This document shows positions 47,101 to 56,877 of a DNA stretch of 64,000 nucleotides, piece by piece. This stretch comes from Lepidodermella squamata (taxonomy: Eukaryota > Gastrotricha), in NCBI GenBank assembly GCA_047495785.1, contig JBLDXI010000019.1, forward strand, positions 62,001 through 126,000, given 5' to 3'. The notes beneath the pieces are model-generated. The model was given only the letters and a program-made list of their open reading frames with translations, was not told the DNA's origin and ran no database searches. Both the position numbers and the translations under genes were made by a program. Each line of letters begins with the position of its first letter. Position 1 is the first letter of the stretch.

Positions 47101-48970
47101 CTTCTCAGCCTCATGTACTGGAACTCGCCAATTCCGTTGAAGCTGTACTCGGTTGCGCCCAGCGTTTTGAAGTGACCCGCGCCTCTCGTGTAGGATTTGG
47201 GCGGTGGTGGATAGCGGTGGCATGAAACAGGCTTGTAGATGTCCTGGAAAACTTCGCACAGATCGGCGAAGGCACAGCACGACGTCTTAAGGCGATAGAA
47301 GTCAGCCTCGTAACCTTTAGGAACGATACCACCTGCGCCTGGTCCAGCAGTAACTAACGCGCCCGCCCTGAACAAAAAACAGCAATAAACAGGATCTTAT
47401 ATGAACTTTCGTTTTTCACTCACTTATCGTAGCAGCAATAGGCACGAGCCATATAACTCTTGTCTTTCCTCTCAACCCAGTTCGAAAACCTAGAAATGTG
47501 GCAAGAGCTGATGTGGTCAGGTTGAAATTCAAAGTTGGCTGGCAGGTAGTGCGTGTCAGCGTAGGCTTGTTGTTCGATGCAGGGGCAAACAAGGTCCGGA
47601 TCTTTCGAGTTACCTTCCTCGTCCACGGAAACGACACCGAAGTCGCCATGCTCGGCAAACTGCTTAGCAGCTTCCTTCATGCACACGGGATTGGAGTCAC
47701 TGCTAAACGGTGGGCCGAAAACCTTATAAATACGGCCACGCTGTGTCAGGAAAGACATCTTTGCGCAAACATTATCTATGTAAAATGGATCTTGGAAAAG
47801 CTGATTGACATAGTCGATGGGTTGGCGAGTTGCCGAATTTTCACCGGCAAAACCGATGTAGACGTTTTCTAGTGGGAGGGTCCATTCAGTCCATTTCGGA
47901 TCTTCAGCGTAAGACATGAAGCCGAACGAACTAGCTCCATCAGTCACAAGAACGGCTTGGAATGTGATACGTGACTTGTCTTCAGGTTGGAAGGTACCCG
48001 GGGCCTGGACATCAACCCAAGTTGCGATGATTAGTTGAGTTGGATTGAAATCAGGAATGTTTATTTCATCAACCCATCCGTAGAATTTTGGAGTTTGCTT
48101 TCTCATTTCACTGAAAGTTTTCACGTCTTCAGATCCCGTATTTCCGTAGTAACTGATATGGTCAATGAACAAGCCAGAACCAGACTTTTTAGTCGGCTCA
48201 AGATCAGTCCAGAACGGCGCGACGAACTTGATGAAACGATGAGTTGGGAAGGCGTCTCCACCTAAGAAAGGCGCGGCACGAGTTTCGAAAGTTATCAGCC
48301 CATCAAAATGAATGAAGATGTCAAAGAAGAGATCGCCGAAGTATGGGAAACCTCCAGGCACTTTAACGTGAAGAATGTCATCGCCTTTGTCAGAGAACTG
48401 GGCGTCCGAGATGTTGTACTGAATGATCGAGTCTGGGTAACAGGTTTTGCCGTCTCCTAAATAGCCGAAGCCATCGATTCCGGGGAAGTCTTCAGTGCTA
48501 TAGCAACACTGGCAGGAGTAGCTGCCGACTTTGTTCGTGCATGAGGCATACGGGCTGCAGACCCGCTCTTTACATTCGTCTTTGTCGACGCACAGCCCAA
48601 CCTCACTCCATTGATAGCCTTCGGCGCAGGCACATCTGTAGGGATCTTCCATCGATGGCTTGTCCATGCAGGCAACCGCGTTCTCCGAGCATGTCGTATT
48701 TCCAGTGGTGCAGTAGCTTATGCAGTCTTTGCCGTCGCCGGAAAAGCCGCCGTTGCACTTACACTGAACAACGCTGAGATCGCACTGACCGAAATCTGAA
48801 CAGCCTTGGTTCGGCTTGCCAGGGTCGCATATCACTACAGAAACGAATCAAAGCATTTTTCTATACTTAGATTATAAAACTGGAGGTTTACAGTCTTGCG
48901 CCCGAATCGCCGTAAACATGCAGGCTGACAGCAGGAGACAAATGCTACTGCTGCGCGTCAGCCGCTTCAT
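35151..48970 (-). CDS. Giant type I membrane protein with three NIDO-AMOP-VWD-EGF-SEA modules (MUC4/Mesh-like)
   Basis: A signal-peptide exon (ATG 48970, RSSSICLLLSACMFTAIRAQ) is followed by some 28 exons separated by ~50-nt introns and by a stop at 35151-35153; roughly 4,000 residues by my exon tally. Module 1 spans about 48840-44800, module 2 about 44750-39900, module 3 about 39900-36170. Each has EGF repeats, a nidogen NIDO domain (GFPFFDTKQFKIFVAPNGVV in module 2), an AMOP domain (AYCCYDK, PYCCYRD), a von Willebrand D domain (VFGDPHMINFEGAAVTFKGR in module 2), a beta-sandwich region, EGFs and a SEA-like domain. The last EGFs lead to one TM helix (VSGSACLVLILVILGCIFLV) and a basic tail of about 35 residues. 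The NIDO-AMOP-VWD order is that of MUC4, SUSD2 and insect Mesh, which act at epithelial surfaces; the threefold repeat is unusual. Confidence 0.9.
35420..39900 (-). other. Module 3 of the giant receptor
   Basis: NIDO about 39830-39030 (VAPFWTDLDVSTDPDSGLWI), AMOP about 38890-38390, VWD 38370-37620 (GDPHIGMPYHRGDKI), beta-sandwich 37570-36960, EGF 36905-36590, SEA-like 36560-36170, EGF 36130-35430. The TM helix follows in the last exon. Confidence 0.75.
39900..44753 (-). other. Module 2 of the giant receptor
   Basis: EGF 44753-44300, NIDO 44260-43562, AMOP about 43450-43050, VWD 43000-42350 with canonical GDPHMINFEG, beta-sandwich 42140-41755, EGF 41700-41130, SEA-like 41080-40690, then further EGF repeats to about 39900. 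This is the best-conserved of the three modules. Confidence 0.75.
44806..48837 (-). other. Module 1 of the giant receptor
   Basis: EGF repeats 48835-48450, NIDO about 48430-47750, AMOP about 47650-47240 split by an intron, VWD 47200-46396 with a weakened start (GHFKTLGATEYSFNGIGEF instead of GDPH), beta-sandwich 46345-45900, EGF 45790-45340, SEA-like 45290-44806. Boundaries come from motif positions and are approximate. Confidence 0.75.
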
Positions 48971-49411
48971 CAATAATATGTCTCTTAAAATCTATCCTAA
49001 GAAAGTTATTCATGAAGTTGGTTGACTCTATTCGAAGTTCGAAGAAGCTCTCGGATTTAGCAAATCAATTCCCTCTGTTCGAAGTAATTTTGACTTATCG
49101 GGAATTGTCACCAAGCATAAAAAATGTAAATAGCACTGCACTACTGTTTTTTATCTCTCTAATGAGTTGAATTTCTCAAGACGATCGCTTATCTCTCTGG
49201 CGCTGATAGTGCTTTGTTCATAGCAGGCATGGTACCGCCAAGTACCAACCCTGTGACATTTGGAAGCAAACAACACCTATTTTTAATTGCCACCAAATTG
49301 TCGCAGCAGCAACCCGTTCCATGCATCTCTGATGCGTTTTATGAAAGATAATTTATTACAATCTGTCGTACAGGGTACAGGGCATGGATATTACTTCGAA
49401 ATAATCGATCA
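48971..49411. other. Upstream region of the giant receptor gene
   Basis: No gene. It should hold the promoter of the minus-strand gene. The right boundary is the tRNA-Glu fragment. Confidence 0.5.
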
Positions 49412-49458
49412 TTCCTGTTGGTCTGGTGGTTGGGATTCCGCGTTCTCACCGCGGCGGC
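49412..49458 (+). pseudogene. 5' part of a tRNA-Glu (CTC) gene
   Basis: Begins TTCCTGTTGGTCTGGTGGTT and includes a fully paired anticodon stem CCGCG/CGCGG around TTCTCAC (anticodon CTC). It ends at the variable loop, where sequence shared with the other cassettes (GGCTATTATGAT) begins. The T arm and the 3' acceptor strand are missing, so it cannot give a tRNA. Confidence 0.8.
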
Positions 49459-49531
49459 TATTATGATCCCTACTTCTCTAGACGTTGTAGTGGATCCCAA
49501 AGTTACTGTGAATCTATGAATTTTCCTCTCA

Positions 49532-49602
49532 GGCTCAGTAGCTTAGTGGTAGAGCGTCTGTCTCGTAAACAGAAGATCGCGGGTTCAATTCCCGCCTGGG
49601 CC
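49532..49602 (+). tRNA. tRNA-Thr (CGT), cassette 2
   Basis: Same 71-nt sequence as in cassette 1, with anticodon CGT in the loop CTCGTAA. It is preceded by the conserved block around GTAGTGGATCCC and followed by TTTT. The spacer to 7SL matches that of cassette 1 as far as I can compare. Confidence 0.95.
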
Positions 49603-49683
49603 TAGTCTCTCTTTTATACTCCCTACTAGAAATATCAAGAGTGAAACAAGCAGACTTGATCATGTTTACTGAAGCTTCTAACG

Positions 49684-49975
49684 GCTGGAAGCAGTGGCGT
49701 GCTTCTGTGACTCAGCGACTTGAGGGCCGGGCTTGGCGAATGGGTGGCCGGTGGGAGCCCTGTCTGCGGATGTCACATGTCGATCGAGCGCCCCGTGTAA
49801 GTACGCCATCAACATGGTCGGTGCGGCGGAGGCCGTACTGCCCAGGTTGCGTAATGACACGTCAAAGGTCAGGTCCTGACGGAAGCAGCCTAACGATGTG
49901 CGTGGTGAGCGGTACCGGGACAGTGCTTGTGAATGTGCGCCGCAGTCAGCCCATCGGTTCACACGGACCCAAATC
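49684..49975 (+). ncRNA. SRP RNA (7SL), cassette 2
   Basis: 292-nt copy, near-identical to the others, with the same Alu hairpin, CATCAACATGG linker and helix-8 core; T run 49976-49981. It differs from cassette 1 at a few positions (GAGGGCC, CGCAGTCAG) and lies 81 nt after tRNA-Thr. Confidence 0.95.
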
Positions 49976-49981
49976 TTTTTT

Positions 49982-50493
49982 CAGGATTTTTATTCAAATT
50001 ATTCATTCGAATTTTTTAGTTTAATTTCAACTTAATTTTGTTGGAAATATGTCTGCAGACTCCAGACGTAAGTGTCCATGGGGGAAATGCTAATAAGTAT
50101 AGCGGTGAAGTAGGGTGGCGGTATTAATGTCTGGCAGAATCGATTCACGGACGCGTTTTCAATGGAATAAGCCCAAGTGGTGAAATGGCGGAAACTAGGA
50201 GAGCCAATCTAGCTAATTGAATACATATGCTGAGCATTGCTTAAGTCACCGTAATCAGAGTTAAATTGAGCTGCCTGCTACCTCCTCTTAGCACTTTCAC
50301 GATTGATTCTCTCCGATGATATCTACATAACATAAAATGCAAGTCGAACTTATACTGTCGTAAATTGGAATGGAAAGGACAATATCCGTTTTTCATTACG
50401 AAATGCTTTCGTCAAAATGCTTCATCAAACCCCAATAGGGTACAGACATTCAACCGCAAAGAAGTCTCAAATCAGTCTCAAGTCTCAAAAGAA
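49982..50493. other. Gap between 7SL copy 2 and the receptor gene
   Basis: No gene recognised. The receptor's 5' UTR and promoter must lie here. An open frame reaches back to 50365 but without an ATG before 50494. Confidence 0.5.
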
Positions 50494-52827
50494 ATGTTTT
50501 TACTTATGAAAATGATTATCGTCTTAGGCCTTCTCTACCTAGCTGAGGCCGAATCCCAGAAACATAAGCTGAGGATGTTGGCACTGTGGTGGCTTCCTAG
50601 ATACCCAGCCTGCAATGCTACCTTCCAACTACTAATGGACCATGCCAACAATCGAAGTGACATTCTACCCGACTACGATCTCGAGCAAGAAGTTCGAGAT
50701 CAAGGTCCAGCTAATGCGAACATCATCAAATTTTTCGAGCAAACACTGCCCCTAAACACCTACTTCGCACCGATAATGACTGGCCCAACTGGAGACTGCA
50801 ACTACAACGCCTTAACTTTGAAGGCACTCGGAGTCGCTGAAATCACAAATGGCTGCTCAGGCCCGTTGATATGGTCAAGAAGGAAGAGTCTTTACGACAA
50901 TTTATTCGTGACAACAATGCCACAACTTCGCTACGTTGTCGCTGTTCACGATATCATTACAAAAATCGGAAAATGGCAGCAGGTTTCGATTTTTACAAGC
51001 TCATACAATGGCAACAACTACATGACGGCTCTATCAATTCAATCCTACGTCAATTCACGAGGAATCGACGTGGTTCAATTTCTGAATATTCACTGGTTAG
51101 AGGATGTGGATAGCGTAACAGTTGCAGCTATGCTCCCGAGTAGGATTATCATTGTTGCCCTTATTTCTGGTTACGACTGCCAGATCTTTTTATGCGCCGC
51201 TTATTTCGCCGGTATCAGACCTCCCTTATACGCGTTTATTGGTCTTGGAGATGGCTGTTTCACTCTAACTTTGAGCAATTCGACAATATTACCAGGGACC
51301 TGCCAGGATGATAGGTCTGTTATGCTTTTCCAACTTAAAGGCCTGTTTTCGGCCGGATTGTCCACAAGTGGACCTGGCTCGAATGTTAAAACTACCTTCG
51401 GCTACACGATCGCGAATTTCGATCAATCTTTGAGAGCTTTTACGGCGAATAAAACCGACATTTCATTCGATTATGCATCGCGATACACCTGCCATGACGT
51501 CATCATGCACGCGATATTGACACTGAACGAGTCTGATACGGTTTTGAAACAGCAATATCGTCTTTCTTTAAAAGACTGGAGCACACATCGAGAAACAGTC
51601 TTCAAGGTTGTCAAGGACGCTGCGTCGAACCTTAAATTCGTTGGTGCGAGGGTGGGACGCTTGACCTGGGACGAAAATGGCGAACTCAATGAAGACATGT
51701 TTGTAAAACAGGTCGTTGGAAGAGAAATTCGGTCGATTGCCAAATTAGAGTACAATGAAAACAACACCGCTTCAGGGCATCAGGGCGTCTACAGCTTCAA
51801 GTTGATTGAACAACCAGTTTTCGCTACTCGCTCCGGAGGACCCCCTAAAGATTTGTCGGCGATCGAACGTAGGATCGCTCAATGCGGTGATATGTTGATA
51901 ATTTCTAGCTTAATCGTAGCTGCGCTAGTTTCCATTGCGCAGATCGGCGTTTTCTCGAAGTCTCTTATGAATGGCGCGAAGGTTGAAGGATACCAGCTGT
52001 TTTACGGGGTTAAGGCTAAAACTGGCGTTTTGCTGGCGCTTCTACTTACAAATGCATCCTCTGTTCTCATTTTAGTTGGGGCTGACTACTTTCCGGCGAT
52101 AGAATGTCAACTGAGACCTTTGTTTGCTGCTTTGGGACCGAGTTATTTACACAGCTTCCTTGTCAGTCTCTTATTGACCTTCGCGAAATTCTTTACCTTC
52201 AGACGAATACGGCGAAGAAAAGCCTTCATTGTTGCTAGAAGAGCACAGTCATGGGGCATTATCCCTAAGTCCCTAACAATGGACTTTGAAATTACATCGA
52301 ATCCTCGAAGAACCGTTCGACAAGTAATTGCTGTTTTCGGCATTATTTTCCTGCCTTGTGTGTTTAATTTGATTGTGTGGATATCTGTTGATAGTTTGCT
52401 GTTGCGACTGTCAACATCCGAGACAGCGTTTGACGACGAGGGCGATACCTATTTCACTGTCACGTGGCCCGTCTGTGGTTCCGCCAATGGAAAATTCTGG
52501 ATTGCAGCTCTTTCAGGTTACCATGCGTTTCTACTTGTTCTCGCGAATGGAATATCTCTTGGGTTGCGCCGAAAATCTTTTCCGAGAGTTGTCAAGTTCA
52601 GCGTCCGCTTGTTTCGGCTAGCTTCGCTAAACGCACTAGGCAATTTGGCGGCGATTGTTTTAATCATTTCAGTCCTCTCAAATTCGAAGATTCACTGTGT
52701 TCAACCGGCCATTATTTGCTTCGGCTTACTGACTTACTCGCTTATTACCGGTCTAATTTTGTTGTTTCCTCACCCACTGAGCAATAGAAGACTGCACCAC
52801 AGGAGGTCGGCGATAGTTCCTAACTAG
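50494..52827 (+). CDS. Class C GPCR, GABA-B receptor-like, intronless
   Basis: 777 residues from ATG 50494 (LMKMIIVLGLLYLAEAESQ as signal peptide) to the stop at 52825-52827. Residues ~25-440 form a Venus-flytrap ligand domain: the start LALWWLPRYPACNATFQLLM, the NNRSDILPDYDLE stretch and the GPTGDCNY loop parallel GABA-B receptors. Seven hydrophobic helices follow from about residue 465 (CGDMLIISSLIVAALVSIAQ) to the end, with YLHSFLVSLLLTFAKFFTFRRI in the helix 2/3 region. There is no Cys-rich domain between ligand domain and TM region, again as in GABA-B. The cytosolic C-tail is very short (SNRRLHHRRSAIVPN) with no coiled coil, so classical GABA-B1/B2-type tail pairing is unlikely. The ligand is unknown. 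Being one exon among intron-rich genes suggests retroposition or intron loss. Confidence 0.88.
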   Translation: MFLLMKMIIVLGLLYLAEAESQKHKLRMLALWWLPRYPACNATFQLLMDHANNRSDILPDYDLEQEVRDQGPANANIIKFFEQTLPLNTYFAPIMTGPTGDCNYNALTLKALGVAEITNGCSGPLIWSRRKSLYDNLFVTTMPQLRYVVAVHDIITKIGKWQQVSIFTSSYNGNNYMTALSIQSYVNSRGIDVVQFLNIHWLEDVDSVTVAAMLPSRIIIVALISGYDCQIFLCAAYFAGIRPPLYAFIGLGDGCFTLTLSNSTILPGTCQDDRSVMLFQLKGLFSAGLSTSGPGSNVKTTFGYTIANFDQSLRAFTANKTDISFDYASRYTCHDVIMHAILTLNESDTVLKQQYRLSLKDWSTHRETVFKVVKDAASNLKFVGARVGRLTWDENGELNEDMFVKQVVGREIRSIAKLEYNENNTASGHQGVYSFKLIEQPVFATRSGGPPKDLSAIERRIAQCGDMLIISSLIVAALVSIAQIGVFSKSLMNGAKVEGYQLFYGVKAKTGVLLALLLTNASSVLILVGADYFPAIECQLRPLFAALGPSYLHSFLVSLLLTFAKFFTFRRIRRRKAFIVARRAQSWGIIPKSLTMDFEITSNPRRTVRQVIAVFGIIFLPCVFNLIVWISVDSLLLRLSTSETAFDDEGDTYFTVTWPVCGSANGKFWIAALSGYHAFLLVLANGISLGLRRKSFPRVVKFSVRLFRLASLNALGNLAAIVLIISVLSNSKIHCVQPAIICFGLLTYSLITGLILLFPHPLSNRRLHHRRSAIVPN

Positions 52828-52914
52828 GATTTAAACGAATTTAAACGAATTGATTACTTCAAGGATGGCTAGTTCGTAGTGGCAATAGAAGAAATTATTT
52901 AAGAAAAGGATAAC

Positions 52915-52986
52915 TAGCAGAGCGTAGTTTCGATCTACAGACCTCTGGGTTATGGGCCCAGCGCGCTTCCACTGCGCCACTCTGCT
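52915..52986 (-). tRNA. Initiator tRNA-Met (CAT), cassette 3
   Basis: Same 72-nt sequence as at 25003-25074, with A1:U72, anticodon CAT and an intact T arm. TTTT on the minus strand at 52903-52906 can end transcription. It lies 169 nt from, and divergent to, the tRNA-Thr of the same cassette. Confidence 0.95.
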
Positions 52987-53155
52987 TGTCTGAGTTTGAT
53001 GATGCCTCCTTAACTCACAATTCACAAAATTTTAAATTCACATTTAGCAGCATCCGATGTTTTATCCAAGTTTTGATCACAGCCACCAGTGAACCTATTT
53101 GAGTAGACGTTGTAGTGGATCCCCAAATATCTGTGAAACTAGAATTGTCCAGCCC

Positions 53156-53226
53156 GGCTCAGTAGCTTAGTGGTAGAGCGTCTGTCTCGTAAACAGAAGA
53201 TCGCGGGTTCAATTCCCGCCTGGGCC
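53156..53226 (+). tRNA. tRNA-Thr (CGT), cassette 3
   Basis: Same 71-nt gene as cassettes 1 and 2, anticodon CGT. The upstream block GACGTTGTAGTGGATCCCC is shared with cassette 4. TTTT lies just downstream. Confidence 0.95.
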
Positions 53227-53308
53227 TTGTCTCTCTTTTATTATCTTTGCTCCGAAAATTCATGACTGAAAAAGAAGGGATTGAACATGTTTACAGAAGC
53301 TTCTAATG

Positions 53309-53600
53309 GCTGGAAGCAGTGGCGTGCTTCTGTGACTCAGCGACTTGAGGGCCGGGCTTGGCGAATGGGTGGCCGGTGGGAGCCCTGTCTGCGGATGTCA
53401 CATGTCGATCGAGCGCCCCGTGTAAGTACGCCATCAACATGGTCGGTGCGGCGGAGGCCGTACTGCCCAGGTTGCGTAATGACACGTCAAAGGTCAGGTC
53501 CTGACGGAAGCAGCCTAACGATGTGCGTGGTGAGCGGTACCGGGACAGTGCTTGTGAATGTGCGCCGCAGTCAGCCCATCGGTTCATCTGAACCCAAATC
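53309..53600 (+). ncRNA. SRP RNA (7SL), cassette 3
   Basis: 292-nt copy with the same conserved core; T run 53601-53606. The spacer to tRNA-Thr is 82 nt and belongs to the second spacer type (AAATTCATGACTGAAAAAG), shared with cassette 4. Confidence 0.95.
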
Positions 53601-53863
53601 TTTTTTCTAATTTTTGAATTAGATTCAAATTACCTATCAGCTACCAAGTTTATATTTTCCGTCTTTTTTAATTATTGAAGTTGTGCGTCATATGAGTCCA
53701 ACGTTTTGAGGGCATTACAAAGTCAAGAACGATCATTGATCGCGCTATGAGATGAGATTTTTAAATTAAAATAATTCTTACATCACGATGAGAATAAAAA
53801 GGTAAAAGGAAATTAAGAGTTGTATAAACACCACTGTTGTTGATGGCTGAACAAACAAGCCGG

Positions 53864-55356
53864 CTAGCCTATGCGAATGTCAGACTTGATAGATACATAG
53901 AACAGAACGTTGATGCCGATGAAAACAAACGAAATGACGAAAAATAAAACGGTATCCAACAGATCGATCAACCGTGTTCCAGACTTGATGCAAATGCAGC
54001 AATTCGACTTCAAGCGTCGAGCCATGGTGTCATCCTCGTTATTTGTCAGACGAAGCATTGTCAAGCTGTACAGGGTTGTTAGTACGGCTGTTGTTAGCTG
54101 AGCTCCGAAGTACATATCAATGTACAGCACCTCAGATGTCATCGGCAATTTTCCCGAGAAAATACTTTGGAAAAAGGCAAAAGCAAGGAAAACTGTCATA
54201 GAAAACGCCGCTCTGTCCGTTGAATTAGAAGGCAGCAATAGACTAGCGACTTCGAGAATAGCCAGCAGTGTTGTTGGTATGAAAATCGGCGCGATGAATG
54301 TGTCGTGTTGACGGGAAAAGATGAAATTGAACGTTAGTTCGCCATCATCGATTTCGAACAGGTGGAAATCTACGGGGTTCCAGCCAGAATTTTCGAAAAT
54401 TCTCGCAAACTCCCTGTTCTTTGCATTGGCGGCCAAACTAAGGTCCCTTTTCAGCTTAAATCCGACTCCTCTTATTGTGATGTTACACGACTGGGTATCG
54501 AAGGGATACTTTTGAAAGTTTAGACTGCAAATGGAATCGAATCGACCGGCTGCCATCCATGAGGCTCGGCCATCACTCGCGAGCGAGACAAAATCGCCGT
54601 ACCTTCAAATACGCATTACTTTTTTGAACAAATGAAAGAATACAGTTACTTGGTCATTGAGTTGTCGCTTGATCGAAAATTGGAGTTGACATGCCTAACA
54701 TCAGGCTGCCAAACCAATTCCTTCGTGTACATACACGTGTTAATTGTAAGGCTAGCGGTATTATTTGTTGCATTCCACTTTGCGCAGTTGCCCCAAACCC
54801 AGCTGAAGTTGAATGATGCGATGAGCCTGAATCTGTAAAATAAATATTAGGATGCTATGATGGATCAGCAATTCTTCAAAGCTAACTCTTGGTCCATATC
54901 GCTTAATCCTATGAAGAGTTTGGGCTCGAAAGACACGGATACGTTTTCCGGCACGTTTGGGCTAACATCGGAAAAAGCGGCGTGGTATGCCATAACCACG
55001 CAGTTTTTCGCCAACTGTTGGCAAAACAAGTCTCCAGCATCCGTCGGTTCGTTCGGGCGCCCTGATTGCGAAGCAGACCCTGGTGCATTACGGCCAACAG
55101 CATCAGGCGGTCCTCCATTCTGGGCACCCCCTGTGTTTTGATCTTGGCCCGAGCTATTGGGTGGTGTACCTCCGGTTCCTGTGGATGTATCTTTGCCTGA
55201 GGGCATGGGTTGGTTCCCAATGTTAATTGCCGTCCCAATGGAGGGACCTTGGCCTGATGAAGACTGTCCTGCACCCGGAGGGCCCCCGAAAACTTGAAAT
55301 TTGGCTGGTGATACCTGAAGAAACATCCCCAAGAGTAAAAAGTTGATATAATACAT
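53864..55356 (-). CDS. Cys-loop ligand-gated ion channel subunit
   Basis: Exons 55356-54887, 54832-54650 and 54602-53864 give 463 residues. A signal peptide (YYINFLLLGMFLQVSPAKF) is followed by an unusual ~80-residue Gly/Pro/Ser/Gln-rich insert. The ligand-binding domain includes FRLIASFNFSWVW, ELVWQPDVRHVN and the Cys loop CSLNFQKYPFDTQSC (13 residues between Cys). Helix M1 is IAPIFIPTTLLAILEVASLL, M2 lies in AAFSMTVFLAFAFFQSI, M3 and M4 follow and the protein ends at SDIRIG. The M1-M2 loop lacks the PAR signature of anion channels; Asp precedes M2, more like cation channels. The M2 sequence is divergent. It is close to orphan nAChR-like subunits of invertebrates; the ligand is unknown. Confidence 0.88.
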
Positions 55357-55960
55357 GATGGAATAGAAAGCAAAATCAACTCAGGTGAGGCTTCGAAACA
55401 TGAGTAAACCAACATGAGAATATTGAAAGTTCGCATGGTATTTGATTCGACAGGATATGAACCCACCATTGGCAGCCGGAAATGTGTCAATATTTTCAAT
55501 TTATTTTTATCTCAGGATTAACGCCGTTTTTTCTGTTTTAAGGAATAAGTACGCCGTTCTCACCTTATACCTTTTTCTCTGGCCGTCTCGGCCACGAACC
55601 AGCGCTCGTGATTTAGGTTCAAACCTCCTCAGGGCAAAATACGAAACTCGATGCAAAAAATAACAAATGCTGATAACGCGATATCGAATTTCCTCTATTG
55701 CCGGGTCGGAATAATTTATGTTAAATAGCTAGTAAGCGAGCTAAGCGGGCTGATTAAACATGAAAAGCGATAAGCGTTACACTTGTCGATGATTTTACCC
55801 CCACTCGATTGGCGGAATAGGCGTGTCGCCGTGCTGAATCAATGCATTAGACGACAGTTACGACAACCGGCACGCCCAAATTCATATATAATAGCCCAGG
55901 TGTGAACACGGGCCAGGCTATCACATCGCTTTATTTTCCCAATTAACAAGCTCAACAATC
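55357..55960. other. Divergent intergenic region
   Basis: Promoters of the channel (minus) and of the first LamG-like gene (plus). A TATA-like word TATATAAT lies at about 55885, ~75 nt from the latter's ATG. No gene. Confidence 0.5.
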
Positions 55961-56877
55961 ATGATGGTTAAACAATTTTTCACTCGTAAGCCTTGAGCTG
56001 CATTAGTTTCCAACTAATTTTATTAAACTTGATTTATTTAGTTGCAGTTTTCGCTGCAATCTATGTTTCCTGTCAAGCAGCCGATCCGCCGTCGATGGAC
56101 AGTTTGGTCGGTTGGTGGCCATTCGACGCGACGTGGCAGATGAAGGAGAGGAAAAACAACGTAGATGCAACCACTGTATTGAAAGGCGTCATTTCGACGG
56201 ATAAAGGCCCTTTCGACAAGGAGTCGACCTCTTTCACTGTGTCAGAAGACAACGCTAACATTGCGACGTACACCAACCAGGTCATTGGTTCGGATACTGT
56301 GACCTTTGGATTTTGGTTGAAATCGAAAATTGCTCAAGCTGGGGGAATTTTCGCCGCATCTGATGCAACCGGAACAACGTCATTCAGTTATGACACAACC
56401 GGAGCTCTAATTGTCACTCAAAAAATCCTCGACCAGTCTTACACGCTTGTTAAAAAATGGGATGGTGCTATCACAGCGGATACTTGGAAATACTTTGCGT
56501 TCTCGATTACGCCCAATTCGCTGTCATTGTATGACGCGGATGGGAAGAAAACTGAGACAGTGACCATTGCTGCTGGTACCTTTGACAAATTGAGTGTCAC
56601 ATTTGGCCAGGGTTACACGGCTGTGGATAACACTAAGCTTGGAATGTACAAGACTGATGCGATCGCATGCGCTGTTCTTTACAATTCGGGGTTGTCGACT
56701 GCAAGCATGGCCAAATTATCAGCGGTTTGTAACGAAGCCACCGACCCGACTACTGCTGCTCCAACTCAAGCTGCGACAACCCAGGCCGCAGCAACCACGA
56801 CGAATGCAGGTTCATCTTGCGTTCCAGCTGTGATTGTACTAATGTTCGCGTCGATTGCTGCTACTTTCTTAAATTAG
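55961..56877 (+). CDS. GPI-anchored LamG/concanavalin-like surface protein, paralogue 1
   Basis: Exons 55961-55985 and 56042-56877 give 286 residues, phase-1 intron of 56 nt splitting the signal peptide (MMVKQFFT / LAVFAAIYVSCQAA). The mature part begins with SLVGWWPFDATWQMKE and has KGPFDKESTSF, a VTFGFWLKSK strand and a TWKYFAFSITPNSLSLYDAD strand, the layout of LamG-like jelly-roll domains that bind ligands or sugars. A Thr/Ala-rich linker and a hydrophobic C-terminus (VPAVIVLMFASIAATFLN) after a small-residue site (AGSS) predict a GPI anchor. It is paralogous to 57567-58458. AATAAA at about 56949. Confidence 0.8.

Noticed and set aside
50040-50110. Possible spliced-leader RNA gene (CCAGAC|GTAAGTG near 50066)
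   Set aside because: No Sm-site-like sequence or hairpins follow at the proper distance and there is no second copy.
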